Source: Apostichopus japonicus (lineage: Eukaryota > Echinodermata > Holothuroidea > Aspidochirotida > Stichopodidae). From it: DNA of 64,000 bases. Positions within the stretch are counted from its first letter, which is position 1, and every line of letters begins with the position of its first letter. The position numbers and the translations under genes were made by a program. Of this stretch, positions 1-11,984 are shown one piece after another. Below the pieces are notes generated by a model. The model was not told where the DNA came from, made no database searches, and saw nothing but the letters and a program-made list of their open reading frames with translations. The stretch spans positions 33,128,398-33,192,397 of the forward strand of contig NC_092577.1 in assembly GCF_037975245.1 (NCBI RefSeq). The letters are read 5' to 3'.

Positions 1-1040
1 TATCTGTTTTGAAACCAATTGATATTTACAATGGATACACCCAAAAAAAAAAGGAAGACAAAAAATAGATGGAAGAATCTTTTATTTACAATTCAGGCAG
101 AGGTATTCCGTTCTAGTCCCTTTTATACAAACAGAACCAGGTAGACCTTGATCACAGGAATCCATCTATTAGGTAAAAGAGTCTATAGGACTACTCGTTC
201 CGTGTTGATTTTAAGGCTCTGGTTCGGTCATTCTGTGGGCTATAAAACTCCTAGGATGTTGACATAACTCGGTTGCGGAATTCGTTTACGATTGGGCTTG
301 GTGCATATTTAGCGGAGATGTGAAGCGGTTTAAAGGGCCAAACTTGGCTTATACATTCTATGACGAGAACTACGGTGAGCAGATCTACATGGCAACATTT
401 CCATCTTGTTATTACGTGAGAACTCGACAGAAATGCTTTTACTTCGCGATTAACTCGTTTTCATGTCATTTCTTGTGGCGGACAACAGGTTGGTAATACA
501 TGGTTGGCGATAACATTACATTTTGATTATTTACATTTGGAGGAGATTGGGGATAAAATAGTTCTCGTTTGGACTTGACAAAATGAGAAGAGACTGCATT
601 AGTGAAGCTACATATATACGCCACTAGAGGACTGAATACTTAATTTTTTGCGGGCTCATTTTCAAGTTTCTCACAAAACCGCGATGCCGATGTTGTTCTT
701 ACAGGAGGAAACTAACATTACTGTGGTAAGTTTAACCGCTTCATTAGCAGCTCCCTGCATGGTGGAAAAGAGTCATTTTAATTTATGCAGGGTTCGTATC
801 CACATTAAAGGAGATAGTACAAACCCAACATCACTATTGATCTTTGTGACAGAGATATATGCTACGAACAAATTCCACAAAGGGCGGAGAAAAATCATCT
901 TATTCCATTTGGAAGATGTAACAGATTTAATACTCTTTCACACACAAGGCTCGAGACTTGATCAAGTCTAAGTATATGTAATACTGAAATTGAAGTTCAA
1001 GAATATTTGTTAGCACAACCTAAATATTTAGTGACCTAAT

Positions 1041-1287
1041 TCGTATGTATGTATGTATATGTGATTTTCCCGCAAGCAGGAACTCGCGAAAGAAGCCATG
1101 GAGGCTTTTAGACTCGCAAGCTGACCGAAGCCAATCTCTCGGCACACATCCATTTAACGTCCATGTCGGGAAGTTGTTATTGAACAACACCCTTGCCAGA
1201 CGACACACATTGCTGTCGGCGGGGAATCGAACCGGGGATCTCATGACTGGGAGACGCCGGCGTTAACCACTAGGCTATACACTCCGC
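1041..1287 (-). repeat. tRNA-derived SINE, full-length copy
   Basis: Read on the minus strand, the element opens with a tRNA-like head carrying an A-box (TAGCCTAGTGG) and a B-box (GGTTCGATTCC), the two internal pol III promoter blocks. A body follows that contains GGACGTTAAATGGATG, then GCTTCGGTCAGCTTGCGAG, and the element ends in a CATA-type microsatellite tail. The same body occurs at 33725-33965 (with head) and 41254-41377 (head missing). The shared head-body-tail structure at three unlinked places is the basis for calling a SINE family. No protein is expected. Confidence 0.85.
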
Positions 1288-1754
1288 CTTAATTTGTAAT
1301 TAATTAATTTGTAATCTAAATATGCTTCTAAATGCACCATTTGTCGTCTAAACGTCTGTTTTTTCTTCTGAGGGAGAACCCCACACACCACGCCCCACCT
1401 CCCACACACTCAACCTAAATCTGTAAATTGAGATTCTCCCCCCTCCCCCCCAACTTTGAAATCCTGTGCATGCCATTGTCTTGATATGTCATAGTCCAAA
1501 TGACAGATTTGAATGCTAGCAATGTTTATATAATAGTTATTCCCATTTCCAACGTGTATGTATATCATATTTGCTATCATGATAGTTACTGATAGTTAAA
1601 CGCAGTAAAACTAAATGACATATTCCGCATCTTTCCCTAGAGTTGATATCGTAGTACAGGCAATACTCTAGTGCGGAATGTTTCACCACTGCAGCTCTGT
1701 GACTTCGAACTGTCCTCCAACCCAACAACTAGATGATAAACACTCAGTTATCAA

Positions 1755-1895
1755 TTCTTTTTTTTTTATGGAAAAGTCGCCCAGGAAAGAACCTGGGCAC
1801 GAAAACCAAACTACCAAACGACTGATCCGCTCTCAGCCCCAGTCCCCTTGCATCGGGACTGTGACTGTGTGATCATCGTCAGGTGTGCATCACCA
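1755..1895 (+). repeat. Dispersed repeat, copy 1
   Basis: The stretch from the T-run through GAAAAGTCGCCCAGG, ACCAAACGACTGATC, CTCAGCCCC and GCATCGGGACTGTG reappears in the same order at about 31886-32010. The family is unknown to me. The matching block is roughly 120 bases and both copies lie in gene-free DNA. Confidence 0.55.
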
Positions 1896-3327
1896 TTCCC
1901 CTTTCTTACCCCAATTCTTTCTTACCCAAACGGGGAGGGCAATGGGTCCAACTATACGCACCCTACTTTTTCCCCATTATTATTGTTATTTTTGACGTGC
2001 TTGGACACGGTCCGGTGCATGTTACTCAGAAACGATTCTTTTATGAGTCATCTCAGCGTGTTTGTTTCATTCCCTACTTAGTTCGACTCCAACAAATTCA
2101 GAATAGGATTCAAACAATGGAAGCTTTCAGGCTAGGTCGCGAATCTGTATACAATCAGGCATCGCTCAAGATGTTAGGCTTATACGTTTAGTAAATGAAA
2201 ATAGAAAAGGCACTATAATAGTTTTTTTTTTCATTCAAAGCCTACCACAAATAGGTTAGATTAGTTTGGTTTATTGTGTTTCAAGGACTAGAAAGATTCT
2301 GTTACTGTATTATACGGACGCAAGTGGGTCATTCACAGTGCCGCATCTTTCGGTCAGTATATCCTTTTGCAGTGATGAGGATAATACAGCTTCCTTCTAT
2401 GTGAGCAGCAGCCTGCATATATATTGTATAGCCGCATACTGAATGGAGGTGTGATGTACTGAATTCAATGATGTACGTACGGAGTTAAAGCCGTATATAT
2501 CAGTGTTAATATACATAACTGTTCGAGGCCGCTGTATTGAGGTGAGGTAATCGTAGAGTGACGTATATCTTTTTTAGTAATACATTTGACTGACCCGACT
2601 GCAAATATATCAAGAAAACATTTTAGTTAATATATATATAATTTATTCTACCACCTTCTTATAGTTCCATCCTATATAATGTTTTCAATTCCTCTTTCAA
2701 ATTGAATAGATTAAAAGATTTATTTTTAATTTTTTAACGGTCGAGTAAATATCATGCATAGATTTGTGTGACAACATCGATTGACTTTTTTTCTTCACAA
2801 AAGTATTTCTCATTACAATATATTGATTAATTGATTGGTTTGTGATTGAACGAGATACATATCATTTAATGAATAACTCGATAGATAATCAGTTTTTGCT
2901 TAATAGACTGATTGATATTTCAATCGACTTTTCGTCCACTGAGTTCATTTTATTGATATATCGACACATGTAATTAAAAAAACAACATTATATTGGTCTG
3001 TTATTTTGTTTTTAGAGCTACACACATTTATATATAGCGTCATGGATTTATCATGAATTACTTAAATGCCTGGCATTTCATTAAAAACATTGTATGTAGT
3101 ATATTCGATTGGTAAAGGTTTATTGATTTACTGGAATTTCGATTCAAAACGGCATTGAAATACATTGTTTGATTAACTGTTTATTACATAAGATATTTTC
3201 AATTATTCTTTGTTACATTGAAGAATGGCATTCTCGATTACATAAAGACTGATTAACCTAATGTGTTTCGAAAGAGCCTTTATACCTTTACCGAAAACAA
3301 AACAAAATATAAAAAGATTAACCTGAT

Positions 3328-3472
3328 GAATCGGTAGCAGGTGCTATTAGGATTAGAGTAAGAACTTAGGATATGTGTAATTCCAACCGGCAAATCCACA
3401 AAAACTGGATTTGTTGGAATTACACATATCCTCAGTTCTTACTGTAATCCTAATAGCACATGATACCGATTC
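3328..3472. repeat. 145-bp hairpin with ~60-bp arms
   Basis: Two arms of about 60 bases are near-perfect reverse complements (left GAATCGGTAGCAGG, right ending GATACCGATTC) around a loop of about 25 bases. Each arm contains one copy of the 34-bp unit (ATTACACATATCCTCAGTTC) that is expanded into a large array at 27.2-28.0 kb. The right flank, through AATCCTAATAGCACAT and on to ACTGTGTTCTCTG, also matches the end of that array. The two places therefore look like relatives of one inverted-repeat element. Confidence 0.75.
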
Positions 3473-4229
3473 ATAGCACGATAACAGGTTTTAACTTTGG
3501 TACAACCTTTTCAGATTTACAGTATTAGGCCTACCGTAACTGTGTTCTCTGTGTGCATTGGGTGGCGTACAACATATCCCATCGTTAAAGGACTCGGGAC
3601 TCATAAGGTTGACTTAAAAAGCATAATTTGATAGCAATAATTCCAATTTGTGGGGCAATTTTTGTGGTCAGTGTTGCATCAAACTCGCTTGGGGAATATC
3701 AAATGGTTAATTGCGTTTAAGGCATACACTTCATACTTGTATCAAAGTACGTGATTTAGGCACAGTTATGGATACTTATACAACCGAACGAGATATGCAA
3801 CATGTATTTGATAATAGAATATAATTTAGATTGCACAGCTGGACAGACAACACTAATTAAAACAAACATTTTCCTTTGCTTAGGAAAATCAACCCGGCAT
3901 TTTAACACTGACTCACAGTTTAATTGAATCGGTATTGAACGATATGGAGGCATTGTTCCAATTTTTTAGGTATACTTTATTCCAAAACCAACAAAACCAA
4001 AGCTGCCCTTATACAAGTACAGATCTAGCACCCTCTTACCCATATATACGTACCTATTCACGCGTCCCAGTGGTAATTGTCTGTTTTTTGGTGTCTTAGG
4101 CTCTGTACGGAAAGCATATCAATAGTTGTTGGATACTGAGAATCATTCGTATAGTCCTACAGTATACTAATGATGATGTTTATAGAAACCTATATCTATA
4201 TAGTGGCATACAGGCATATTACCATCCAT

Positions 4230-4432
4230 TTGTCCGTCCTTACGTCCGTCCGTCCGTCCATCCGTCCATCCATCCGTCTGTCCGTCCGTATCGACGTGTC
4301 GGCGTGTCGGCGTGTCGACGTATCGGCCTGTCGACCTGTCGGGCTGTCGGGCTGTCGGCTGTCGGCGTGTCGGGCTGTCGGGCTGTCGGTCTGTTGACCT
4401 GTCGGTCGGTCGGTCTGTCGGTCTGTCTATAC
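4230..4432. repeat. Short-unit minisatellite (CCGT / GTCGG)
   Basis: A run of CCGTCCGT/CCATCCGT units passes into GTGTCGGC and GGCTGTCGG units. Long open frames occur in several frames of both strands (R/T/P/D-rich), as expected of a low-complexity repeat and not of a gene. Confidence 0.85.
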
Positions 4433-4490
4433 CGGGATTTGAACCCGGGCTTATATATGATGTATGCGGACCTACACAATAGACAGTAAA
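4425..4490 (-). repeat. tRNA-like fragment, possible SINE head
   Basis: On the minus strand GCCCGGGTTCAAATCCCGG resembles a tRNA T-arm with a B-box. I cannot see a convincing A-box or a full cloverleaf. It abuts the minisatellite, so it may be the head of a SINE whose tail expanded. A functional tRNA gene is unlikely. Confidence 0.3.
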
Positions 4491-5039
4491 CCCTTGATTT
4501 CCCGGGCGTCCTATTTTCGAAAGGATCCCATAACCAGTCGTAATTCTATTATACGGTACATTAATCGCCACAACATCTCAGTACGGTATAGCACTGTGTT
4601 TAAAATGCCTACCACAAAATCGTGTGCCTTATCTCACTGGTTAAATATATATGTAGTTAAAGTGCATAGTTTTGACAAGATGATGATAATTTAGTCAAAA
4701 CATTGGATTATTGGCAATCCTATTGCTTGACCACTATCTCTTATACACTGTCAAAGTCAACAAGGATAATCATGATAATCATAATGCATGTAGTGATAAT
4801 TTATATACACAAACGCATACGTTTGTCACGTGACTCCCACATAAAATATACCGCCCACACCTATTCCTATATGACCCTGGTTGACCACCTAGTACTTGTA
4901 AATGTTCCCATCATGCAATTTTTTTTTATGGAAACCGTTGCTATGGAAGAACACTAAAAGGTATACGTTCTCTAATGTATATGTTAGCTCATGATCACCT
5001 GCCTTTACCTTTCACCTGCAGGGATATAGATAAAGAAAT

Positions 5040-7213
5040 ATGGAAGGCGCTTCTGCTACCGTTACTTTGAGACTGACAAGTGAATTTCTCTGTCCCGATT
5101 GCCAACGACTCTTTGATACGCCCAAAGTCTTGAGTTGTGGTCACAGTATTTGTCAAAAATGTATACGCCAGAGATGTCAGACAATACCTCATGATAAGAA
5201 AGAAATAACCTGTCCCAAATGTAAATGCGGAACTCTCTTACCGAGCTCGGGAGGAACTGACGATTTTCCGGAAAATTATAGTCTAACATCAGTTTTAAGT
5301 ATTCTCAAACTTACTCCCGAGATCCAAGAGCTTGAGAATCACGTGACTGGTAATGGCGGGAAAACGAAACCGAACAAGCAGACGAGCAAGGAGATCCAGA
5401 GATTCACTCACATGTTAAAACAATTGGAGACAGATTTCGTTGAGATTACGAACATCAAAGAAAATGCTAATACGGCAATCCAAACACTCTCACAGAGTAA
5501 GAATCAAGTCAATAAACAAATAAACGAAACGGCTGACGAGTTCCTAACAAGGCTAACATTGGATATGGACGCAGAGAAGAATAAGCTGATAAAATCGGTG
5601 GAGGAGACTTATTTGGAGAAATATACTGTGAGTATATAATCAGTTGATTGGAACTGAATTATGAAGGGCTCCCTCTATTATTAATTATTATACGCGTCGT
5701 CAGTTTTAATTCTTGGACATAAATATTAAAATTTGCAACAATTTTCAGTTTAAATGTTGGTAACATTCGCATCCCTGGGTAAAAGCGCGACGTATCGAGG
5801 TTGGGATGCCTGCAGGGTTTTGTAGGGTGGGGTAATGTAACCGAACCTCTCGTTTATAATGGTAATAAAAAAATTCGCTCTATTTGTGATCACGAATATC
5901 TGTCGCCTTTAATATTGAGACATGATTATCATTATGATTATTATTTATAACGTGAACGTCAACACATCAGAATTAAGTAGTAAGTGTAGGTATAATTATT
6001 ATATAAATTAACATCTGTTACCTCCTCTTTTTCCCTTTTCTTTTTTCTCATTTCCAACTCTTTTTAGGAAGCGAACGCGACCCTCGAAAAAGCAAAAGTA
6101 CTCGAGGCAACCATTTTTAGCGCAAAAGAAGTAACATCATCGATTCTGGCCGCGCTCGAGCGCGAGGACGCTGATCTAAAATCTGGACCGGACATCGGGG
6201 TCAAAGTTGAAGGTTTGGTGAAGAATGTCGACCGTAAAATGGCAGACATAAGAAAGAGAAAAGTTCCTTCCGGTTTGGACGTTCGATTTGAACCATCTGA
6301 GTTAAACAAACTCCCCTCCATTGGTCACCTGTCGGATCTACTTTACTTTGTCGGTACCTTATGGGTGAACACAAAAGAGCTCATTTTAGTTGCTGATAGC
6401 CGACGGGAAAGGCATTGCGTTACTCTTCGAGTGGTCAACTGCAATGACGTCACCAAGATTCTATCGGAAGGAGAAATAAGTCCAAGCGATAAAGAAGCGC
6501 CTATTACCGCAATGATGAGTCCGTTTCGAACAGGGACTATATTAATCTCCGTCGGAGTAGAAATCTTTGTGTTGGGTGTCAGTGAAACTACGCAACCGTC
6601 GTCTGCCGTAACTGAGTCTGTTATGTCTTTGGATGTACCAAAAGGTACGCACATTACGTCATTATCAGTGAGGCATGACGGGAATATTATGGTGGCGACT
6701 AATTTGTCGAATATGATACTAGTTTTCTCGGAGGATGGGAGGAGTACTGACGTCATACAAACACTGGCGGAAGATGACGTCATGCACCCAATATCGATGT
6801 GTAGCATCAGTTACTATCGCACTGCCGTATGTTGTTTCAACGCAGACAAAGTCATCGTACTCTCCCACAGCTGGAATGCGGCCAAAACTAAAAGATCGGG
6901 TTATTTGACGCATACCAGAGAATCAATGGACGGAAGACCGGTTCGCTATATATCAAAGTCGGTCAAATCCTCACTGTCTGGTTGGCTAGTCCTCTGGTTT
7001 ACCTCTGAATTGAATAATAATAATAATAATAACAGCAACGACGTAGAAACTGTCAACTGGGAAGTGACGTGTTATGATTACGTCACGACCCTGGTAACGT
7101 CCATTGCACAAGGGGATAGTCGCGAAACTGGTATCCCAATTGCCATGGATGTAAGAGAGAAGAAGCTTGCTGTGTGCTTTCCAGATGGACGGGTTCTTTT
7201 CTACGAAGTTTGA
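5040..7213 (+). CDS. RING-finger/coiled-coil protein of TRIM type, without a visible B-box
   Basis: I join two exons, 5040-5627 and 6068-7213. The donor is ACT|GTGAGT and the acceptor TTTTTAG|GAAGCG; the join is in phase 0 and gives 577 residues. The N-terminus is a RING finger (C18-x2-C21, C33-x-H35, C38-x2-C41, C58-x2-C61), the domain that recruits E2 enzymes in ubiquitin ligases. A long coiled-coil region follows (about 95-250) and then a ~310-residue C-terminal domain of beta-rich repeats ending DGRVLFYEV, propeller-like by appearance. TRIM proteins usually have a B-box between RING and coil; I see none. The C-terminal half resembles the gene at 57370 (for example VADSRR against VADNRK). 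A CAG just before the ATG (about 5022) may end a 5' UTR intron. Substrate unknown; E3 ligase activity is inferred from the RING alone. Confidence 0.85.
7012..7035 (+). repeat. In-frame AAT trinucleotide run coding for Asn
   Basis: Six AAT codons and AAC/AGC lie inside exon 2 of the RING gene and give ELNNNNNNNSND. The run lies in what should be a surface loop of the C-terminal domain and preserves the frame. Confidence 0.85.
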
Positions 7214-7224
7214 GTCTTTTATAT

Positions 7225-7297
7225 TAGATGATTCGAACTCGGGACCTTATTATTGAAAGGCGCCGGCGTTAACCACTGAGCTAACACTCCCTGTGAT
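7225..7297 (-). repeat. SINE head (tRNA-related), 12 bp after the RING gene stop
   Basis: On the minus strand GGAGTGTTAGCTCAGTGG (A-box) and GAGTTCGAATC (B-box) match the head of the SINE at 33725. The body is not visible. It lies immediately 3' of the stop codon, so it is probably part of that gene's 3' UTR. Confidence 0.65.
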
Positions 7298-7847
7298 CAT
7301 TAACGTGTACCGGGTGGTTCAATTGTATCCACATTGATAAAATGCTTTACCACCATGTTGAGATACTAAAAACGTATCGAGGACTATATATAGGCAACTC
7401 CGGTGTTACTCGATACAATACATAATTTAGGCTATAATACCATTGAAACGGAAGAGCGTATTACTAAACAAGGGGTTTGACCCATCTTAGCTATAAACGC
7501 CGGTGAGAAAAACGGTTCTAAACTGGGTTCAAATGATCACTGAGGAGAGTATGAGGTATTTGGTGACAGGGGCTGGGGTAGGTAACAGGGGTAGGGGGAA
7601 TCCTTCATGAATTACCGTTATTGACCAGCGTTACTAGGAAAGGCTGCGGAGACGGGGAGAGAGTGGGACAATAATGGAACAATTGTTTGTATTGTGAGTT
7701 GTATTCAGTATATGCTGAATATCTCGGACATGACTATAAACAGTTACTAAGGGCGGGTGAATTCGCAAATACATATAATATCAGAACTGTTTATTGCGAT
7801 AAGATAATCTTGTATAATGCTGTAATAGCAGTGTAATAATGTCCTCT

Positions 7848-7911
<64 letters not shown>

Positions 7912-10900
7912 ACATATATATGAATGTATATAACTATATATTTCCGGTATATCCCCCTCTATTTATTTCAAATTGATATACCCCCCTCTCTTCTACACAA
8001 ACAGGGAACCGACATTCACCAGTTTCAAAATAGACCTGGCCTCGGATTAATCAATTTAAGCCACTGATTTTATGGTCTAAATTATTCAGAGAAATATGTA
8101 TATTTTAAAAAATGGATAGAAAGTTGGGGAGAATATAAATATAAATATATATATTCCCGATAATCAATTTTCCTTTGTTCATTTATCTCAATATAGCTTT
8201 ACCTCTACACAAACGAAGCACTGACATAGTACAATGCTAAAAATTGACCTCGCCTAGAATTGTCCAAGCAAAGATACTATCTAGAATGGAATGTTAGTAT
8301 CTAGAGAAATAAATCTATTCCTAAAATGAGCTAGAAAATAAGCACTCTCCAATTGTATAGTTTGAATTCTGCGAAAGTATGCTACGTCATGCAGGAAGTA
8401 GGCCTAAAACGAGCAGACCTAACGATATTGGGAAGCAGCGTATATAGAGCTTATAGGACCGGGGCAATCATGGGGTGCATTGGAATGGGTGGAGCGTTGG
8501 GGGAGGGGGGGGGGGAGCTTTATGACATAATTGTTCCACCGGCCCGACCTGGCGCTCTGGTAAATCGGGAACCGGCATAGCTACATAAAATAAGTATAAT
8601 GACCACAAAATAGTATGTTTTATTTAATCAGTTTTGCCTGGGTAAACAAAATAGTAGATACGATAAATGGACAATGCGAGATTCGAATGAAGGTTTTTCC
8701 ATGAAGTTTATGAAGCGACTGAAGTAGTAAGTAATCAGTATATAGAGAAATACAGATGCGATCACGACAGTAAATGAGAAAGCACGTTGATTTTGATGCA
8801 GACTAATTGGTTAAAAGAGGTCAATTTACGACCAAGGTAGGTCAATTACATAAGCTCAAGAAACTTTTACATGATGGCGTGCTATAGTTGGAGTCTATAC
8901 AGCGGACCTTTAATTGTTCTGCCATATATGAAAAAAACATATAAATCGAACTTAAGCAGCTTTAATGAAAACGGTAAGGTCCTTTAGGTATACGTATCAA
9001 CTGTTTTGATAACTATTGTTAAAGAACCAGTCGTTTGAAGACTTTAATGCTTCCTTGGTAGATTTTCATTTATATAGACCGCCATCAGCAATTTCTTTGA
9101 GGATTCTGAAGATCACAGATAAAATGAAATTATTCATCACAATTTTTGGCTGCTTATGTGTCATTTTTTAGTAATAAGCCATGTAATTACATCAATCATA
9201 CGAAGATAGATGAATCAATTGTATCCGTGTTGTCGAATTCTTTGCACAATTTGAACAAAAGAGTAAAACGTGATAAATAACATTTCAGTAAAAATTGACT
9301 ATAATATTACACTTTTTGCAGCTTATGAAAATCAAAATACATAGATTGATAAATTTGAAATCATTCAAAGAAGCTGTAGCATTGTATACATATCATACAC
9401 AAAGACACACTCTAGTTCTCTCAATTTCATGTTTTGTCCTTCAAAATGAGCTAAATAAGCAGTAAGGAAAAATAGTTCAAAGAAATATGGAATAATTATA
9501 TCACTGTTATCGAATTCATTGCATCGTATTGAAACCAATTTGCATCGAAACATATGAATTATTTATTAATATTGCATTGATTTACAGCGTGAGGAAATTC
9601 AAAATGGAGAAAAAGAATTTGAAATCATAACATGAAGCTGCCGAACTGAATATATCATACGAAGAAAACAAGAACGCCACCAAATATCTTATAAGACTTT
9701 TCAAATCAGTGAATCGTTTTCTATATATATATACATATATATATAAAAACATCAACATGTAATAAAACATTATGAAAAATGTTTCCAAGAAAGATTGCAA
9801 ATTTATTAAAATCCAACGTCAACTTACGCTCTAAGTTGAAGGAAAGAATAAAAAACCCCAAATACCAAAAACTTTTAAAATGGAAAATATTGATTACACA
9901 TAGAATCATACCTTTATTTTTTACTTGTATTTTTATATATTTTTACATATTTTTATTATTATTTTTTTTATTATGTATTTTTCCATACTACTTACTCTGT
10001 TATGGTTCTTTGAAAATGTGATTCATACGTCACTATGACGTACTGGTCCGAGCAGAAACCGTTTCATTGCAGTATCATATACCATGACCCTGAATTCTCA
10101 CTTGATATCTACTTTGTGAGAGCAAACCCCCAACGTTCCGTTCTCGCATCAGTTTCTGTCAGGCATTCATCATTAATTATAGAAACAAACCCTAACGTCA
10201 TTATTCGTCTGTGTGATAAATATGACTGTCAAGAATTTTACCCAAAACAGCTGCGAAAAATCGAATTCCATTTTGGAGATAACACATATTTAAAGTTTTC
10301 TTCATACGCAAGGCTGAATGTAACGTAATGTAAATAAAATGTTATATAGCGCACTACGCGCGATGCATGTGTGCGCTTAACAAACAATCTAGAATATACA
10401 ATGACATAAAAACAGTAAATACATAAAACAGTAAATACATATACCATCTACAGATATACACAGGAATATGAGATCGAAAAAAAAAAAACGATTAAAAGCA
10501 CTGGTGAAGCGTAAAGCGATGAAACAGATTGACTACAAAATCTACAATTTCAATGCTAAAAATTAAGTGAAATTCCAATTGAAGCTAGAACCTAAGAACC
10601 AACACGACAGAACATCATAAAATTTAAAGACTTGAACAAGTCTAAAACTACAATATTGAACCTCTTAATTTGACCTAATGATAGTTTGGTTTCATTGTCA
10701 ACAGTGCTCACTTTCTATCCTGGCAATATGAACAGAAAACAAATACAGAGAGAAAGTGAGACAAGTTATTAGATTACTACTTAGACAATTTACAAACTGA
10801 ACGTCTTCCGGGAACTATATAACTCTTAAACTAAGATTACCCCCCCCCCCCAAAAAAAAAAAAAAAAAAAACGGAAGAAAATATTTTCTAACTCTTTTGC

Positions 10901-11097
10901 TGGAGATTATTTTCACAGAAGTCCCGGTCATATAAACTTGAAGATGATGGTTTTAGTATAATTATGTTCTCTTTAAGGCAAATGAAAAATCTGTGCAAGA
11001 TATGGAAACTATACTAGACTACATATTATACTACTTAAAATGTACAAATTTACACAAAGATTAGATGTTACGTAATTGTTAACGGTCCCCTGTGTGG
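7298..11097. other. Intergenic stretch, no gene recognised
   Basis: AT-rich spacer with a perfect (TA)n tract at 7851-7907 and more interrupted TA runs to 7921. Short frames at 8353-8580 and 10035-10328 have no recognisable domain. Poly-C and poly-A runs occur near 10841-10871. I see nothing else I can support. Confidence 0.6.
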
Positions 11098-11302
11098 TAT
11101 GGAACGCGAAAAGGGCAACAATTATTTCGTTGTCTAAACTAAGTTTGTTGTTGTCTAAATTAAAGTTGTTGCTGCTGTTTTACCATGCTGTTGCTCAAAC
11201 TCACGTTGATGTCTAAAATTCCGCAGTGTCTAAACTTACGTCGTTGTCTAAACTTACGTTAAATTTAGCAACGAAATAAGTTTTCCCTTTTCGCGTTCCA
11301 TA
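11098..11302. mobile_element. Small inverted-repeat element (MITE-like)
   Basis: Terminal inverted repeats of about 38 bases (outermost TATGGAACGCGAAAAGGG) enclose about 125 bases in which a GTTGTCTAAACTTACG-like motif is repeated. The ends could be read as TA target duplications followed by TGGAACGCG, which would suit a Tc1/mariner-type element, but TA alone is weak evidence. No coding capacity. Confidence 0.65.
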
Positions 11303-11534
11303 GTATTTGTGGAGCCAGACAATATAGGCTGGTTGGCTTTCCGTTTCATTTCAAAGTGCCTGTCTACTTTATAGAGTTTTGTAGTCGGTCGAATCTGCAC
11401 TGTATATAGGCAGATATATATAGTCACCGTCTAACATATAGCATTACCGGAACATCCAAGCAACGACTCTCTCAAATAGAAAGAGACAGTACAATCTAGT
11501 AGTAATATATGTACGAGCGACTCACAACTATACT

Positions 11535-11835
11535 CAGGCGCGTAGCCAGGAATTTGCCAAGGGAGGGGCGAAACTATAGGTTCGGTATTGCAAACTATCT
11601 AAGCGTAGCGCCACCATAAGTTGGAGCGAAGCGTACAAGAAAATTTTGGCTGAAAATGCCTCCCAGATCGCTGGAAATGGCACTTCCCTGGCCTTGTCAG
11701 TTGCATCTTAGCATTTTCTCTTTTGAAAATACTAGCGATATCATAAAAACATTAAAAATTGTTTAAAAAAATATGCTTAAAAATAAAGGGGGGCGGCTGC
11801 CCCTTTCGCCCCCCCCCCCCTTGGCTACGCGCCTG
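11535..11835. mobile_element. Non-autonomous hAT-type element, 301 bp
   Basis: The element begins CAGGCGCGTAGCCAGG and ends TTGGCTACGCGCCTG, which are inverted repeats. It is flanked by a perfect 8-bp target duplication, ACTATACT (11527-11534 and 11836-11843). An 8-bp duplication with CAG...CTG ends is typical of the hAT superfamily. It carries no transposase. Confidence 0.85.
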
Positions 11836-11984
11836 ACTATACTACACGGTTAAACTATTTAACCTGTAATGTTACACACAAGGTCGCATATAGTGACATT
11901 GAACAAAATTTTTGATTTCACTCAAAAAAGTATAATTATGACGTTTTCATCAATACGTCAATTCCAAAAGATACAAGTCTTGCG

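Larger units (their letters stand above)
1..5039. other. Gene-free 5' region, repeat-bearing
   Basis: I find no convincing gene here. Open frames are short, start at arbitrary codons and show no recognisable domain. The stretch holds a SINE (about 1041-1287), a dispersed repeat (about 1755-1895), a near-perfect hairpin (3328-3472), a minisatellite (about 4230-4432) and a tRNA-like fragment beside it. The rest is AT-rich and featureless to me. Unseen 5' untranslated exons of the gene starting at 5040 could lie here. Confidence 0.6.

Noticed and set aside
648-971. 107-residue open frame (+)
   Set aside because: No domain, no splice context and a non-ATG start. I cannot tell it from chance.
4167-4571. 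134-residue Arg/Thr/Asp-rich frame
   Set aside because: Produced by the CCGT/GTCGG minisatellite; equally long frames lie on the other strand.
7225-7297. A functional tRNA gene
   Set aside because: A- and B-boxes are present, but no acceptor stem pairs and the sequence matches the SINE head at 33725.
10035-10328. 97-residue open frame (+)
   Set aside because: Compositionally protein-like, but I recognise no domain and see no partner exons. It could be an exon of an unknown gene; support is insufficient.
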